The notes: a model not told the origin generated them from the letters alone. Positions 9,067 through 17,331 are shown, numbered from the stretch's first letter. The stretch is DNA of 64,000 nucleotides from Halobacteriovorax sp. GB3 (GCF_028649655.1 NZ_JAQSLN010000001.1:806001-870000); one strand, 5' to 3'. Numbers and translations: made by a program.

Positions 9067-10341
9067 ATGAGCTTTTACAAAGACTTAGTTGAACGTGGAA
9101 TTATTGAAGCAAAATCACATGATGAGCTTGAAAAACATTTAGATGAAAAGTCGATGAAGTTCTACTGTGGGTATGATCCTTCTGCTAAATCACTTCAGCT
9201 TGGAAACCTTTTTTCAATCATTACTTGTATGCGCTTTCAAAAAGCAGGGCATACTCCTTATATTCTTGTCGGTGGTGCCACGGGAATGATTGGTGATCCT
9301 TCTGGTAAGAGTCAGGAGAGAAATCTTCTTGATCTGGCTACTCTTGAAGAAAATATCGCTGCCATTCGTGCTCAACTTTCGCGCTTCATTGACTTTGATG
9401 AGTCGAAGAACAATGGCGCTACGATGGTTAATAACCGTGATTGGTGGCAAAAAATCTCGTTTCTCGAACTTTTAAGAGATATTGGAAAGCGCTTTCGCGT
9501 GAATGAAATGCTCAATAAAGATTCTGTTAAATCGAGAATTAATTCTGATTCAGGAATTAGTTTTACAGAGTTCTCTTATCAAATTCTTCAAGGTTATGAC
9601 TTTGCTCACTTAAATAAGGCCCATGGCGTAGAACTTCAAATTGGTGGTTCTGATCAATGGGGGAATATGACAGCAGGAACGGATCTCACTCGTAAAATGA
9701 ATGGGAACCAAGTTTACTGCATGACAACTCCACTTGTTACTGATGCCAATGGAAAGAAGTTTGGTAAGTCTGAAGGAAATGCTGTCTACCTAGATGGTGA
9801 TATGACATCTCCTTATAAAATGTATCAATTTCTACTTAATACTGATGATGCCATTGTTGTTCAGCTTCTAAAGTTTTATACATTTCTCTCACTTGAGCAG
9901 ATTACTGAGCTTGCTAATAAAGTTGAGTCCGAGCCTCATCTTCGCCAAGCGCAGAAAACTCTCGCCAAGCACGTTGTTGAACTCGTTCATGGTGAAGAGG
10001 GCCTTAATGCAGCTCTTCGCGCAACAAGCTTCTTCTTTGGTGAGAAAATTGAAAATGTATCGGATAAAGAAGTCTCTTCAATCTTTGAAGATGTACCTTC
10101 TGTCGAGCTTTCTATGGCCGATTTAAGCGCTGGATTTCCAATTCTTGATATGATCTCGCAAACACCTCTTTTTGGCTCTAAAAAGGAAGCGAGACGCTCT
10201 CTTGATCAAAATGGTGTAAGCATCAATAACATCAAGGCAAAAGGTGTTGATCAAGTGGTGACAAAAGAAGATCTCGCCAGTGAGACTTCTCTGATCCTTC
10301 GAAAGGGAAAGAAAAACTACTGTGTTGTAAAGTTCGCATAA
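9067..10341 (+). CDS. tyrS: Tyrosyl-tRNA synthetase
   Basis: This 424-residue class I synthetase for tRNA(Tyr) has the N-terminal signature as PSAKSLQLGNL, a variant of the usual HIGH-like motif. It also has the conserved GGATGMIGDPSGKS loop, QIGGSDQWGN in the tyrosine pocket and KFGKS (231-235) as the KMSKS loop. The C-terminal 80 residues form an S4-like RNA-binding domain (EARRSLDQNGVSINN). The gene is separated from gltX by one base and is followed directly by a strong intrinsic terminator. Confidence 0.97.
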   Translation: MSFYKDLVERGIIEAKSHDELEKHLDEKSMKFYCGYDPSAKSLQLGNLFSIITCMRFQKAGHTPYILVGGATGMIGDPSGKSQERNLLDLATLEENIAAIRAQLSRFIDFDESKNNGATMVNNRDWWQKISFLELLRDIGKRFRVNEMLNKDSVKSRINSDSGISFTEFSYQILQGYDFAHLNKAHGVELQIGGSDQWGNMTAGTDLTRKMNGNQVYCMTTPLVTDANGKKFGKSEGNAVYLDGDMTSPYKMYQFLLNTDDAIVVQLLKFYTFLSLEQITELANKVESEPHLRQAQKTLAKHVVELVHGEEGLNAALRATSFFFGEKIENVSDKEVSSIFEDVPSVELSMADLSAGFPILDMISQTPLFGSKKEARRSLDQNGVSINNIKAKGVDQVVTKEDLASETSLILRKGKKNYCVVKFA

Positions 10342-10368
10342 AAAAAGGCTCCCATTGGGAGCCTTTTT
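10342..10368 (+). terminator. Intrinsic terminator of gltX-tyrS
   Basis: The stem GGCTCCC / GGGAGCC (10347-10363, loop ATT) is preceded by As and followed by TTTTT. It starts one base after the tyrS stop codon. Confidence 0.9.
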
Positions 10369-10377
10369 ATTTTCTTC

Positions 10378-10579
10378 TTAAATTTTGAGCAAAAAAAATC
10401 GACGCTCTCCAAATCCTCTTGTCAAACGTCGATACTTATCAATCTCGTGTCTCTGTAAAATCCATTCTAGAGTAACCTTAAATTTAATTAAAGGTAGTTT
10501 TTCTTAACTTTTCTAACACTGAGTTGAGCCAGTTAGTCCGGTATTTGTAACCAACTGAAAGTGGAAACTTAGTCAACAT
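10378..10579 (-). pseudogene. Possible frameshifted small coding remnant (about 70 codons in two frames)
   Basis: On the minus strand an ATG at 10579 opens 31 codons ending at 10484 (starts MLTKFPLSVGYKYR). An overlapping +1 frame, open from 10503 to a TAA at 10378-10380, reads like protein (for example LEWILQRHEIDKYRRL). Joined, they would make about 70 residues. There is no good ribosome site and no standard start in the second frame. The same bases also form a terminator-like hairpin (separate entry), so this may be chance. Confidence 0.22.
10390..10433 (-). terminator. Terminator-like hairpin downstream of the START-like gene
   Basis: On the minus strand, ATCGACG (10433-10427) and CGTCGAT (10404-10398) can pair across a 22-nt loop and are followed by a run of eight Ts. 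It would end a transcript coming from the START-like gene, whose stop is about 160 nt upstream. The loop is long, so confidence is moderate. Confidence 0.4.
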
Positions 10580-10593
10580 TAACAGCTTGCGTC

Positions 10594-11277
10594 TTATTTT
10601 CTTTTGTTTAGAGTGTAGACTGATTTTCCATTTAAAGAATCGAGAATGAAGCCTTTATATTTTTTTAAAAGCTCCTTTTTCTTATTTTTACAATAAACGA
10701 TATGATCTTTAATTGCTGATAGAGATTTTTGTACATCCTTTATCATTGTTCCTTTGATGAAGCTCGCAAGAATTGATTTTGGAATGACATAGTTTTGATA
10801 AAGCATCAAAGTCTTCCCTTGATCAAAGGGGAGAAATTCTGCATGTCCTTTGACAAGCTCTGTTGTATTTGAGCTCTCCATCCACCAATCAATTCTATAG
10901 TGATCTTTTGCTTTCTTTTTTAGCTTGTGGCCGTGTAAATAAACTGAGTTTGAAAGTGGCCATGGCATGTCCATTTCATATTCAACCCACACCTCTGTAG
11001 GTGAAACTACTTTTGCAATATCAGAGCGAACGAGGTTTGGTACGTAGTCTTTTTGGTAGTCCAAGGCAAAGAAAATAGCCGTGGCCTCAAGAGGCGAGGC
11101 ATCTATGACTTGATAGAGCCTAACGACAGGCCATGCCCCCTTGGGCGATTTTAATTCTTTAATTACTTGATGATTATCTCTCAACATCTTAAGTTCACTA
11201 GTATCAAGCTTCATTGGAGCATCACTGGCAAAGGCGTAAAATGAGAGAAAAAGGCTTGTTAAAATGAGTTTTTTCAT
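10594..11277 (-). CDS. Exported START/SRPBCC-like lipid-binding protein
   Basis: This 227-residue protein starts at the ATG at 11277, which opens a clear signal peptide (MKKLILTSLFLSFYAFA, cleaved near 17). A longer frame upstream adds 32 residues without a signal and is less likely. The body resembles START-domain proteins: PVVRLYQVIDASPLEATAIF near the start, DMPWPLSNSVYLHGH in the middle and TLMLYQNYVIPKS near the end. It should be periplasmic or outer-membrane associated, with a pocket for a lipid or other hydrophobic ligand. It faces away from the fatty-acid hydroxylase gene across a 121-bp gap, so a role in handling the lipids of this locus is possible but unproven. Confidence 0.6.
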   Translation of the reverse strand: MKKLILTSLFLSFYAFASDAPMKLDTSELKMLRDNHQVIKELKSPKGAWPVVRLYQVIDASPLEATAIFFALDYQKDYVPNLVRSDIAKVVSPTEVWVEYEMDMPWPLSNSVYLHGHKLKKKAKDHYRIDWWMESSNTTELVKGHAEFLPFDQGKTLMLYQNYVIPKSILASFIKGTMIKDVQKSLSAIKDHIVYCKNKKKELLKKYKGFILDSLNGKSVYTLNKRK

Positions 11278-11398
11278 GGGCCGACTGTATCCTATTATGA
11301 TCAATTTTTCATAGTTTATTTTCTCTGATTCTGAACATTTACGAACGCGGAAAATTATTGTAACTTGACGCAATAAAAAAGACGTCTAGGTGCTAGTT

Positions 11399-12037
11399 AT
11401 GAGCAAAAAATATAATTCCATTCGATTATTTAAAAACCCGATTCTTGAGGCGATGTCTCATGTTCATCCAATCATTCCTCTTGTTATGTGGACGCCGATT
11501 ATTTCTTATCTTCTCTATCGAGGTCATGCTCTTTATGGAATGAATACAAATGAGTTTGTCGCCCTTTTTTTTATTGGTATGCTAGTTTGGACATTGATGG
11601 AGTATCTTCTTCACCGTTTTATGTTTCACTTTCCAGTGATTGGGCCAATTTCAGATCGTTTTGTTTTTCTCTTTCATGGACTACACCATGATGATCCTAA
11701 TGATCCAACAAGATTGGTTATGCCACCAGTTCCGGCTTTGCTAATTTCAGGTCTTTTATATTTGATGTTTAGTCTTATTGTTCCCATAAAGTACCTCGAT
11801 GCTTTTATGGGATTTTTTATGATTGGTTATCTTTGCTATGACTATATTCACTTTGCTACTCACCACTTTAAAATGACAAGTAAGGTAGGGCGCTTTCTAA
11901 AGAAGTGGCACCTACAGCATCACTTTCGTCATGAAAAAGCAAAGTATGGAGTGAGCTCTCCACTTTGGGATTATGTTTTTAGAACTGTCACAGGGCCAAA
12001 AGAAGAGCACAAGTATTACAAAGATTCTAATGCCTAA
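11399..12037 (+). CDS. Fatty-acid 2-hydroxylase-like membrane di-iron enzyme
   Basis: This integral membrane protein of about 212 residues belongs to the fatty-acid hydroxylase/sterol desaturase superfamily. The His clusters that bind the di-iron centre are all visible: HRFMFH, HGLHHDDP, HFATHH and HLQHHFRH. Hydrophobic segments flank them. HGLHHDDPNDPTRLV and the overall size fit the FA2H group, which hydroxylates C2 of the N-acyl chain of ceramides. I chose ATG 11399 (AGG 8 nt upstream) over GTG 11390. It begins a rightward run with PAP2, VTT and redoxin genes that meets the ceramide operon tail-to-tail. This context supports 2-hydroxylation of ceramide as its job (inference). Confidence 0.8.
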   Translation: MSKKYNSIRLFKNPILEAMSHVHPIIPLVMWTPIISYLLYRGHALYGMNTNEFVALFFIGMLVWTLMEYLLHRFMFHFPVIGPISDRFVFLFHGLHHDDPNDPTRLVMPPVPALLISGLLYLMFSLIVPIKYLDAFMGFFMIGYLCYDYIHFATHHFKMTSKVGRFLKKWHLQHHFRHEKAKYGVSSPLWDYVFRTVTGPKEEHKYYKDSNA

Positions 12038-12055
12038 TCAGTAAAAGGTTAAACT

Positions 12056-12850
12056 ATGCGCGCATTGTTGTTAGCTGTTGTTCTCTTTTGTGGGAGCGCA
12101 TTTTCTAAAGAAGCGGACTCAAAGAGTTTTTTGGATCTAAAGAAAACGATCAATTATTTCGTTCGTGGTTCTTATTTACAATTTCAAGAAAAGAATAATC
12201 TCTACTACGCTGCGGCCGGTGTTCCTTTAACTTGGTATGCTTTTGAAGAAGATCAGAGAATGTCTGATTTACAGCGCTCAAAGCCTCTTAGAAAGTCTTA
12301 TGATATTGTTGGTGACCTTGGGATCGTTTTTAACTTTCCTCTTGTTCCGCTAGCATTTTATGCCTATGGCAGAAACAATAACAACACTCATGTTCAGCAA
12401 TTTGCGATGGAGTACATGGCAACCATGTATCTCACTCTTTTAGAGACGGGAATCATTAGTTATATCCCTGGCCATGAAAGACCAAATAAGGAAGGTCAAA
12501 GTAAGTGGGAAACTAGTTTTCGTGGAAAGAATTCATTTCCATCAGGTCATATTGTTCCCTATGCAACGCTCTTCTTTAAGACACTTCAATTCTATGGGCC
12601 ATATTGGTCATTACCGCCTTTAATTCTCACATATTGGTCTTCTTTACAAAGAGCAAGAGAAGGGCGCCACTATGTCTCTGACCTTATCGGTTCATTCTTT
12701 TTATCTGCCTTTGCAAGTGAAGGAGTGAGAAGAGCGGCCGGTTATAAGAATAACCATCCTTTTTATCAATGGTTATTTGAACATGAAGTTGAGGTTGGCC
12801 TTAGTTATCATGATGGTGCTTATGGACCGCGATTGATTTATCGATTTTAA
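12056..12850 (+). CDS. Exported PAP2-family phosphatase
   Basis: This 264-residue protein has a signal peptide (cleavage near 17, GSAFS-K) and the three PAP2 acid-phosphatase motifs: GHERPNK (variant of motif 1), SFPSGH (motif 2, with catalytic His) and REGRHYVSD (motif 3). The family removes phosphate from lipid phosphates such as phosphatidate, undecaprenyl diphosphate or sphingoid-base phosphates at the outer face of the inner membrane. Its gene follows the hydroxylase by 18 nt, so a lipid substrate from this locus is reasonable. The exact substrate is unknown. Confidence 0.85.
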   Translation: MRALLLAVVLFCGSAFSKEADSKSFLDLKKTINYFVRGSYLQFQEKNNLYYAAAGVPLTWYAFEEDQRMSDLQRSKPLRKSYDIVGDLGIVFNFPLVPLAFYAYGRNNNNTHVQQFAMEYMATMYLTLLETGIISYIPGHERPNKEGQSKWETSFRGKNSFPSGHIVPYATLFFKTLQFYGPYWSLPPLILTYWSSLQRAREGRHYVSDLIGSFFLSAFASEGVRRAAGYKNNHPFYQWLFEHEVEVGLSYHDGAYGPRLIYRF

Positions 12851-12888
12851 TATTTGTTTTCTAAATAGAGATTCTTTATGATAGGGAA

Positions 12889-13449
12889 ATGGATGCTAAA
12901 AGAAAAATTCTTCTCCTTATTATCTTTATCATAACGATCCTTATTGGTGCCAGACTTCTTGGCGTTCATGACTATCTCAGTGTTGCCAATGTAAAAACTC
13001 TATTTGAAAAAGAATTGAGTCTTTCAATCTTTCTCTTCGTTGTCTTTTTTAGTATCGCAAACTTGCTCTATATTCCAGGCTGGGTCTTTCTGTTTTCGGC
13101 CATTCTTGTGCTGGGTAAAATAGGCGGGGGAAGTTTAACTTTTTTAGCGGCCCTTATCTCATGTTTTTTTAGTTACTTTGTTGTCGGACTCATAGGGCAT
13201 AATACGCTAAGAGAAATCGATTCAAAGATTTTTAATAAAGTTTTTTCAAAGCTAGATCAAAGACCCATCCTCTCTATTGCTGTGCTGAGGATTCTTTTTC
13301 AAACCAATCCTGCTCTAAATTACACACTCTCTATGAGTGGAACAGGTTTCAAAAATTATGCGCTTGGAACTCTCATCGGTTTACCTCTGCCCGTTTTTTT
13401 ATATTGTGTATTTTTTGATTTTCTTATTCAATCGGTAAAAAACTTTTAG
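12889..13449 (+). CDS. VTT-domain (TVP38/TMEM64, DedA-like) membrane protein
   Basis: This 186-residue, strongly hydrophobic protein has about five membrane segments. It carries the VTT features: an IPGWVFLFSAILVLG re-entrant region, a GTGFKNYALGTLIGLPLPV motif near the end and LRILFQTNPALNYTLS before it. The family is linked to lipid scrambling or flipping and to envelope homeostasis. The ATG at 12889 sits close behind AGGG, so the exact start is not certain. It lies between the PAP2 and redoxin genes in one direction. Confidence 0.8.
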   Translation: MDAKRKILLLIIFIITILIGARLLGVHDYLSVANVKTLFEKELSLSIFLFVVFFSIANLLYIPGWVFLFSAILVLGKIGGGSLTFLAALISCFFSYFVVGLIGHNTLREIDSKIFNKVFSKLDQRPILSIAVLRILFQTNPALNYTLSMSGTGFKNYALGTLIGLPLPVFLYCVFFDFLIQSVKNF

Positions 13450-13457
13450 GATTTTTT

Positions 13458-13931
13458 ATGAAAAATGGTGATTCAGTTGATAACTTTCAAATTAGGCTTG
13501 TCAATAATTTGGATTTTGATCTCTTTCGATCTCTCAAGCATGGACCTGTCGTTTTAAATTTTATCATGGGAACATGGTGTCCCTTTTGTGCCAACCATTT
13601 GAAAAAAATTAGAAAGTGGCAGGAGAGTTTTAATAATAAGGCGACTATCTTAATTATTTCAGCTGAATCGAGTGAGAATCTTAGAGCATGGCTTGATCAA
13701 AATCCTATGTCCTATCTTTTTGCCAGTGATGAAGAATGTGAAATCATTCATCGCTTTGGTCAAAAGAAAGTCTTCATGAAAATGGCAACGCCGGCTACCT
13801 ATTTAATTGATCGAGATAAGGTTATTAAAATGGCCTTCAAAGGTGTTCGTACAGATAAGGCTCGAGAGGAAATGAAGTATACGATTTGCAAGTCGATGCT
13901 TAAAGCCAATCCCTCTGACGGTAGTCCTTAA
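13458..13931 (+). CDS. Thioredoxin-like redoxin with CPFC active site
   Basis: This 157-residue cytoplasmic protein of the AhpC/TlpA-like redoxin fold has active site GTWCPFC (Cys41, Cys44) after the strand VVLNFIMG and a cis-Pro loop near MATPATYLI. It could reduce disulfides or peroxides, or feed electrons to a neighbour enzyme. No signal peptide is seen. Its ribosome site overlaps the stop of the VTT gene. The last 32 bp overlap the end of the convergent reductase gene. Confidence 0.8.
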   Translation: MKNGDSVDNFQIRLVNNLDFDLFRSLKHGPVVLNFIMGTWCPFCANHLKKIRKWQESFNNKATILIISAESSENLRAWLDQNPMSYLFASDEECEIIHRFGQKKVFMKMATPATYLIDRDKVIKMAFKGVRTDKAREEMKYTICKSMLKANPSDGSP

Positions 13932-14886
13932 GAGTTTCGTGAACAGTTTTTTCAAGATCGTATTGATAAACTTGTTCTAAGTTTTTCACAGACTTTTCCT
14001 GATTGCATGTCCAGCTCATAGGAAGAATCTCATTAACTTTGTCTGGAGTCAGTCTGGCATCAATTTTAAAGAGGCCAATGAGAGTTGCGATGAACTTAAT
14101 TAAAGGATTTGGTGCCTTAATATAAAGTAGTCTTTTTATACCAAGTGCATCTTGAATCTTTTGTGTTAGTTCACCCATAGTAATAACTGTAGGGTATGAG
14201 CTATAGTAAGTATCAGCAAAGCTGAGTTCATTTTTCGTAAGAGTTTTCAAGATTGTTTCAACCAGATCAAAGACGCAAACAAAACTATATCTCTTCTCGT
14301 TTCCACTTATTCCAGGAACGAGAACGACTTTAGATTTTACCATTTTAAAAACATCTAAAACGGCAGGATCTCTTGGGCCTATTACCATGGGAGGTCTAAT
14401 TGTTGCTAGTTCAAAACGATTCTTTAAATTTTCTTTGAGCCAGATTTCTGCTTTCAGTTTCGATCGACCATAGTCGCTAACTGGACTTGCCTCATCTTTT
14501 TCTTTTAGGTGATCTCTTTGATCACTTGGTCCAGCGGCCGCGAGAGAAGAGATAAAAATAAATCTTAGCTTTTCAAAACGGATCATGAGATCGAGAGCTA
14601 ACTGCTTTGTTGCTTCAGTATTAATTTTATAAAAAACATCTGTATCAAGACTATGAACAATTCCGGCCGTGTGAATCACGGCATCGAGGTCACTTGGAAG
14701 TTCGTTGATCCATGAGTTTTCACCTTCACTACTCAATGAACCTTGAATGAGGGTTCCTGGAGTGTTGAATTCTTGTGCTTTTTTCTGCGTGCGAACGAGT
14801 GAGAAAACTTCATGACCTTGATCTTGAAGTTGTTCTACAAGGTGACTTCCGACAAAGCCTGTTGCACCTGTAACAAAGACTTTCAT
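13900..14886 (-). CDS. NAD-dependent epimerase/dehydratase-like reductase, candidate ceramide-pathway reductase (CerR-like)
   Basis: This 328-residue extended SDR has the Rossmann motif GATGFVGSHL at 7-16, IFISSLAAAGPS around the catalytic Ser/Thr and the YGRSK active site (YxxxK). It starts immediately after the acyltransferase stop (0-nt gap), so it is the last gene of the serine palmitoyltransferase operon. In other ceramide-making bacteria an NAD-dependent epimerase-type enzyme (CerR) reduces the 3-keto group of the sphingoid chain. That role fits this position well. The fold alone would also fit a nucleotide-sugar or steroid dehydrogenase, so the assignment depends on context. Confidence 0.72.
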   Translation of the reverse strand: MKVFVTGATGFVGSHLVEQLQDQGHEVFSLVRTQKKAQEFNTPGTLIQGSLSSEGENSWINELPSDLDAVIHTAGIVHSLDTDVFYKINTEATKQLALDLMIRFEKLRFIFISSLAAAGPSDQRDHLKEKDEASPVSDYGRSKLKAEIWLKENLKNRFELATIRPPMVIGPRDPAVLDVFKMVKSKVVLVPGISGNEKRYSFVCVFDLVETILKTLTKNELSFADTYYSSYPTVITMGELTQKIQDALGIKRLLYIKAPNPLIKFIATLIGLFKIDARLTPDKVNEILPMSWTCNQEKSVKNLEQVYQYDLEKTVHETLKDYRQRDWL

Positions 14887-16017
14887 CTAGAGCTCTTTTC
14901 CAAAGATACGGTACGTTCTATAAGGAACGGCGCCCATTCTTTGAAGAGGTTTATTCATTGGAAGATTGTCTTCAAGTATCCAACTCATCTCAACTTGCTT
15001 TACTTGTGGGTAGTTCTGATTGAGATTTCTCTTTGTTTCTCTATAAAGGAGAGTTTCTAGGCCATATCTTCTATATTCAGGAAGGACTCCCATTAAAAGA
15101 ACTCTTACTCTTGTTATATAGCGATCTGAAAAGAGGAGTTTAAAAATTCCTGTAGGAAAAAGTTTTCCAGATGGGTTTTTGTGTAGTGCTTGAAAGAGAT
15201 CGGGGAGACCTACAAGAAAACCAGCGGCCTTACCATCAACCTCAGTAAACATAATCAGGTCTTCTTTAACAAGCATTTTTAGATCTTTGGCCATGTGATC
15301 AAATTCGGCCCTTGTCATAGGGACAAAGCCCCAGTTCTTCTCCCAGGCCTTATTGTAAAGGTCAAACATAAGATCAACTTCTCGCGCCCAATTCTTCTTG
15401 TCGAGGGTTCTAAAAGTGATCTTGTTTTTCGCTACAGCACGATCTGCAATTTTATGAATGACTTCAGGAAGTTCACTATCGAGATCATAGATGTAGGCGA
15501 GGAGATCTTTTGATTTTCCATAGCCTCTTCTTTCAAGCTGCTCTTGATAATATTCTTTGTTGTAAGACATCATAAGTACGGGAGGTCCATCAAAGCCATC
15601 AATAAGAGTGGCTCCTTCGTAATTTGTCGAAGGGTTAAGTGGTCCTCTCATTTCAAGTAGGCCCTGAGACTTTAGGTCTTTTTCAGCTGTTTCAATAAGG
15701 AGGTCCCAAATTTCGTTATCATTAGGAGCTTCGATAAAGCCGAAGAAGCCTACATTTTCCTCATGGTATTTATTGTGAGCATCATTGACGATAGAACAAA
15801 TTCTTCCGACATCTTTACCGTTTTTAGAAACGATCCAAGACTTAAGTGAGCCTGTTTGATAGAAGGGGTGTTTTTTAGTGAAAAGCTCTTTGACGGCCAT
15901 TTTTAAAGGAGCAACCCAGTTTGGGTCATTTTTATAAATTGTCCAGGGAATGTCGACGAAGGCCTTAAGTTCTTTTTTGTTATTAAAAAGATCAACTTCT
16001 CTAATGGCCAAGCTCAT
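14887..16017 (-). CDS. GNAT-fold N-acyltransferase, candidate bacterial ceramide synthase
   Basis: This 376-residue cytoplasmic protein has a long N-terminal half (DPNWVAPL, VGFFGFIE, RGPLNPSTN, PPVLMMSYN) and a GNAT-like C-terminal acyltransferase half with VLPEYRRYGLETLLY near 318 in the acyl-CoA loop position. It lies between spt and the reductase, with gaps of 19 and 0 nt. Ceramide synthesis in bacteria needs an N-acyltransferase that joins an acyl chain to the product of serine palmitoyltransferase. This is the only candidate in the operon. Orthology to the known bacterial ceramide synthase was not tested. The family also occurs in bacteria without an obvious sphingolipid link, so the function is a strong inference, not proof. 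The start ATG follows AAAAGGGGATGTC. Confidence 0.65.
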   Translation of the reverse strand: MSLAIREVDLFNNKKELKAFVDIPWTIYKNDPNWVAPLKMAVKELFTKKHPFYQTGSLKSWIVSKNGKDVGRICSIVNDAHNKYHEENVGFFGFIEAPNDNEIWDLLIETAEKDLKSQGLLEMRGPLNPSTNYEGATLIDGFDGPPVLMMSYNKEYYQEQLERRGYGKSKDLLAYIYDLDSELPEVIHKIADRAVAKNKITFRTLDKKNWAREVDLMFDLYNKAWEKNWGFVPMTRAEFDHMAKDLKMLVKEDLIMFTEVDGKAAGFLVGLPDLFQALHKNPSGKLFPTGIFKLLFSDRYITRVRVLLMGVLPEYRRYGLETLLYRETKRNLNQNYPQVKQVEMSWILEDNLPMNKPLQRMGAVPYRTYRIFGKEL

Positions 16018-16036
16018 GACATCCCCTTTTAAAAGC

Positions 16037-17242
16037 TTATTGCATACAAGATGGTATTTCGAATTCTTTCTTTGCTACAGCAAACACTTCAAGAACTTTT
16101 GAAAGTTCTTCTTCGTTGTGTGTGGCCATGTAAGAAGTTCTAATTAGAGCTTCTCCTTTTGGTACCGCTGGTGGGATAACTGGAGTTGCAAAAATACCAT
16201 TATCAGCAAGAAAACGAGTTACTTGCATTGATTTTAAATCATCACCAATAAAGACTGGAATGATTGGAGTATGTGAATCATATGTATAGAAACCAATTTC
16301 TTTGAATCCCTTTCTCATGAATTCAACATTTTTCCATAGCTTCGTATGAATTGTATCATCTGAAAGAATAACATCTAGACAAGCAGAAACAGTTGCAACT
16401 GCTGCTGGCGCCATTGATGCTGAGAACATGAATGAGCGTGCGTTATATTTAACATACTCCATCGCTTCGTCTGAACCAGAAACAACTCCACCAATTGAAG
16501 CAAATGATTTAGAGAATGTACCCATGTTGAAGTCAACTTTGTCAGTTACTCCAAAGTGATCCATTGTCCCACGTCCACGATCACCCATGACACCGATACC
16601 ATGTGCATCATCAACATAAACATAAGCACCATACTTTTCAGCTAGTGCACACATCTCATCAAGTTTAGCGATATCACCTGTCATTGAGAAAACGCCATCG
16701 GCAACAATGATAACTTTTTGAAAGCGGTTAACATTTGAAGCGAGTTGTTCTTCAAGGTCTTCCATATTGTTGTGCTTGTATTTGAACGTAGCACCTAGAG
16801 CGAGTCTAGAGGCATCAATAATAGAAGCATGGTTCTCTGAATCAAAGAGCATGCAATCTCTTGGCCCACAAATTGCCGAAAGGGCACCAAGGTTTGTCTG
16901 CATACCTGTAGAGAAAACGAGGGCCTTCTCATGTCCTAGATACTTTGCGAGCTTCTCTTCAAGTTCCTCGTGAATGTTGAGGTTTCCATTTAGAAAACGT
17001 GAACCAGTACAACCTGTTCCATACTTTTCAATGGCCTTGATTGCTTGCTCTTTAACATGTGGGTGGTGAGTTAGACCGAGGTAGTTATTTGATCCGATCA
17101 TAATCTGATCTTTACCATCAATCTGAACAATCGTTCCCTCTGAGTCTTCAATCGAACGAAAGAAAGGATAGAGGTTATTGTCTTTAAGCATTTGGGCTTT
17201 TTCAACGGTACGTGTTCCCACGCCAACGAAAGGTCTAGTCAT
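16037..17242 (-). CDS. spt: Serine palmitoyltransferase (PLP-dependent alpha-oxoamine synthase)
   Basis: The enzyme condenses L-serine with an acyl-CoA to give 3-ketosphinganine, the first step of sphingolipid synthesis. Its 401 residues show GTGCTGSRFLNGN near 75-88, SENHASI with the ring-stacking His138, DDAHG (Asp211, His214) and GTFSKSF with PLP-binding Lys245. The N-terminal run NNLYPFFRSIE and the SNNYLGL motif are typical of bacterial serine palmitoyltransferases rather than KBL or BioF. Its position at the head of an operon with an acyltransferase and a reductase gives independent support. A soluble or membrane-associated homodimer is expected. Confidence 0.88.
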   Translation of the reverse strand: MTRPFVGVGTRTVEKAQMLKDNNLYPFFRSIEDSEGTIVQIDGKDQIMIGSNNYLGLTHHPHVKEQAIKAIEKYGTGCTGSRFLNGNLNIHEELEEKLAKYLGHEKALVFSTGMQTNLGALSAICGPRDCMLFDSENHASIIDASRLALGATFKYKHNNMEDLEEQLASNVNRFQKVIIVADGVFSMTGDIAKLDEMCALAEKYGAYVYVDDAHGIGVMGDRGRGTMDHFGVTDKVDFNMGTFSKSFASIGGVVSGSDEAMEYVKYNARSFMFSASMAPAAVATVSACLDVILSDDTIHTKLWKNVEFMRKGFKEIGFYTYDSHTPIIPVFIGDDLKSMQVTRFLADNGIFATPVIPPAVPKGEALIRTSYMATHNEEELSKVLEVFAVAKKEFEIPSCMQ

Positions 17243-17291
17243 AATATGTATCTCGTCTTTATAAATAGTTGCATGAATTGTGCAGTGTATT

Positions 17292-17320
17292 TAACTACAA
17301 CTTTGACTGATAAGTGTCAA
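17292..17320 (-). promoter_or_regulatory. Possible promoter of the spt operon, overlapping the divergent promoter
   Basis: On the minus strand TTGACA (17320-17315) is a perfect -35. The hexamer 17 nt on (TAGTTA, 17297-17292) is a weak -10. The spt start is about 50 nt further down. Confidence 0.3.
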
Positions 17321-17331
17321 TGCTTTAACAA
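17303..17331 (+). promoter_or_regulatory. Possible sigma-70 promoter for the 17374 gene
   Basis: TTGACT (17303-17308), a 17-nt spacer and TAACAA (17326-17331). The -35 forms the left half of a dyad, TTGAC-N8-GTCAA, whose right half is the -35 of the opposite promoter. Confidence 0.38.

Noticed and set aside
16037-17242. 2-amino-3-ketobutyrate ligase or BioF as the identity of the spt gene
   Set aside because: The motifs are shared by the whole alpha-oxoamine synthase family, but the NNLYPFFRSIE start and the acyltransferase/reductase partners fit serine palmitoyltransferase better.
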